Shown: positions 6,586 through 7,056 of the stretch, piece by piece
Position numbering within the stretch: the stretch's first letter is position 1
Layout of the letters: every line of letters starts with the position of its first letter
NCBI GenBank assembly: GCA_029940345.1
Contig: JAOZRC010000280.1
Span: forward strand, 1-7,056
DNA length: 7,056 nt
DNA from: Desulfobacterales bacterium
GTDB taxonomy: Bacteria; Desulfobacterota; Desulfobacteria; Desulfobacterales; JAUCGF01
Direction: 5' to 3'
Notes under the pieces: model-generated
The model's input: only the letters and a program-made list of their open reading frames with translations
Told to the model about the DNA's origin: nothing
The model's database searches: none
Position numbers and translations under genes: made by a program

Positions 6586-6727
6586 TTGGCATCCTTTATT
6601 TGCCAGTTTACACTTTGTCCCGTTAGGAACATAATATCTACAGAAAAATTCATGTCTATACAACAAGTCCCGTAGGGACGATATAAAAAAGTGTAAACTA
6701 CTTTGATGCTATTTTGAAGGATGCCAA
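6586..6727. mobile_element. 142-bp MITE-like element with nested inverted repeats
   Basis: The outer 11-bp terminal inverted repeats are exact: TTGGCATCCTT (6586-6596) and AAGGATGCCAA (6717-6727). An inner exact 12-bp pair follows: AGTTTACACTTT (6605-6616) and AAAGTGTAAACT (6688-6699). Inside are two related palindromic boxes, GTCCCGTTAGGAAC (6617-6630) and the perfect GTCCCGTAGGGAC (6667-6679). There is no coding capacity. I recall GTCCCGTAGGGAC boxes in non-coding repeats of several bacterial phyla, unverified here. I could not identify a clear target-site duplication. The element ends about 170 bp before fdhA. Confidence 0.7.
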
Positions 6728-6841
6728 AAATTTCACAATACTTTCAATACAAATGATTTCAGTAAGTTACGATGACTTATAACTGACGAGTGACTAAATA
6801 ACGCCCCCGTTTTCAGGAATGTAAGCTTTAGTTATTTTGCG

Positions 6842-6901
6842 TTCCCAAATGTCGGAACCGGCAAACTGAAGCTTGCACTCCGGATAGGGAAGTTATTTGG
6901 G
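6842..6901. repeat. Imperfect hairpin-forming repeat
   Basis: CCCAAAT (6844-6850) and ATTTGGG (6895-6901) enclose GCAAACTGAAGCTTGC (6861-6876), itself a hairpin with one mismatch, flanked by CCGG on both sides (6858-6861 and 6879-6882, approximate). AAGCTT occurs at 6823, 6869 and 6929, and GTTATTT at 6831, 6892 and 6938, so the stretch has a repetitive texture. No gene is seen between 6728 and 7056 on either strand. Confidence 0.4.
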
Positions 6902-7035
6902 TGACAATTACTAAACAGATCAGGGTTAAAGCTTCAGGTTATTTCCAGATTAGAATATACCGAATTAAGGATATCCTTCATGTGACTGTTTATACTTTTT
7001 TGGGCTACCAACATAAGCCGGGACACTTCCGCTCG

Positions 7036-7056
7036 TTACGAGGCTCCGCCTCGTAA
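7036..7056. repeat. Perfect palindrome at the right window edge
   Basis: TTACGAGGC (7036-7044) and GCCTCGTAA (7048-7056) form a perfect 9-bp stem with a TCC loop, reaching the last base. It may continue outside the window, since CGCTCG lies just to the left. It could be a repeat unit or part of a terminator for a gene further right. No T tract can be judged. Confidence 0.6.

Noticed and set aside
6419..6592. Longer FdhA start at 6592
   Set aside because: It would add 58 non-conserved residues before the Tat signal, whereas GGAGG is correctly spaced before the ATG at 6418.
1..7056. CRISPR array, tRNA, rRNA or full insertion sequence
   Set aside because: No regularly spaced repeats, no cloverleaf-like or rRNA-like sequence and no transposase or integrase reading frame were seen.

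Overview
The window is dominated by a three-gene formate dehydrogenase cluster on the minus strand. Its order is a large selenocysteine-containing catalytic subunit (6418 to 3344), a soluble iron-sulfur subunit (3327 to 2611) and the maturation protein FdhE (2413 to 1523). The large subunit carries a Tat signal peptide and an in-frame UGA decoded as Sec. The small subunit has twelve cluster cysteines and no membrane helix. By memory of the family, this pair resembles the soluble periplasmic FdhAB enzymes of sulfate-reducing Desulfovibrio relatives more than the membrane-bound FdnGHI of enterobacteria. A Sec-using, Tat-exported FdhAB in moderately GC-balanced DNA suggests a sulfate-reducing or related member of Desulfobacterota (Deltaproteobacteria). 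That taxonomic reading is inference from protein resemblance only.

Layout from left to right: 1-265 is non-coding with small hairpins. A class II Fic-domain (AMP-transferase) gene lies on the minus strand at 266-1135. It is AT-rich compared with the fdh genes and seems to have lost its original start through a one-base frameshift in an A run. A 28-bp direct repeat (26 of 28 identical) brackets it, one copy inside its 3' end and the other at 1409-1436. The 1206-1522 gap holds no gene but does hold an imperfect inverted repeat. fdhE, fdhB and fdhA follow. The 197-bp gap between fdhE and fdhB is filled by two separate palindromic elements. The 638 bases upstream of fdhA contain a perfect 10-bp dyad near the gene, a 142-bp nested inverted-repeat (MITE-like) element, and more hairpin-forming sequence up to a perfect palindrome at the window edge.

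How the genes work together: FdhA oxidises formate (or reduces CO2) at a Mo/W-bis-MGD centre with Sec192. It passes electrons through its own [4Fe-4S] cluster to three clusters in FdhB. The folded pair is exported through Tat using the FdhA signal peptide. FdhE is the cytoplasmic maturation factor for such enzymes. No cytochrome b or quinone-reactive subunit is present, so a periplasmic cytochrome c acceptor is the likely outlet. The Fic gene appears to be an unrelated, probably acquired, accessory gene. The most unusual material is the number of structured non-coding repeats packed into almost every intergenic space.
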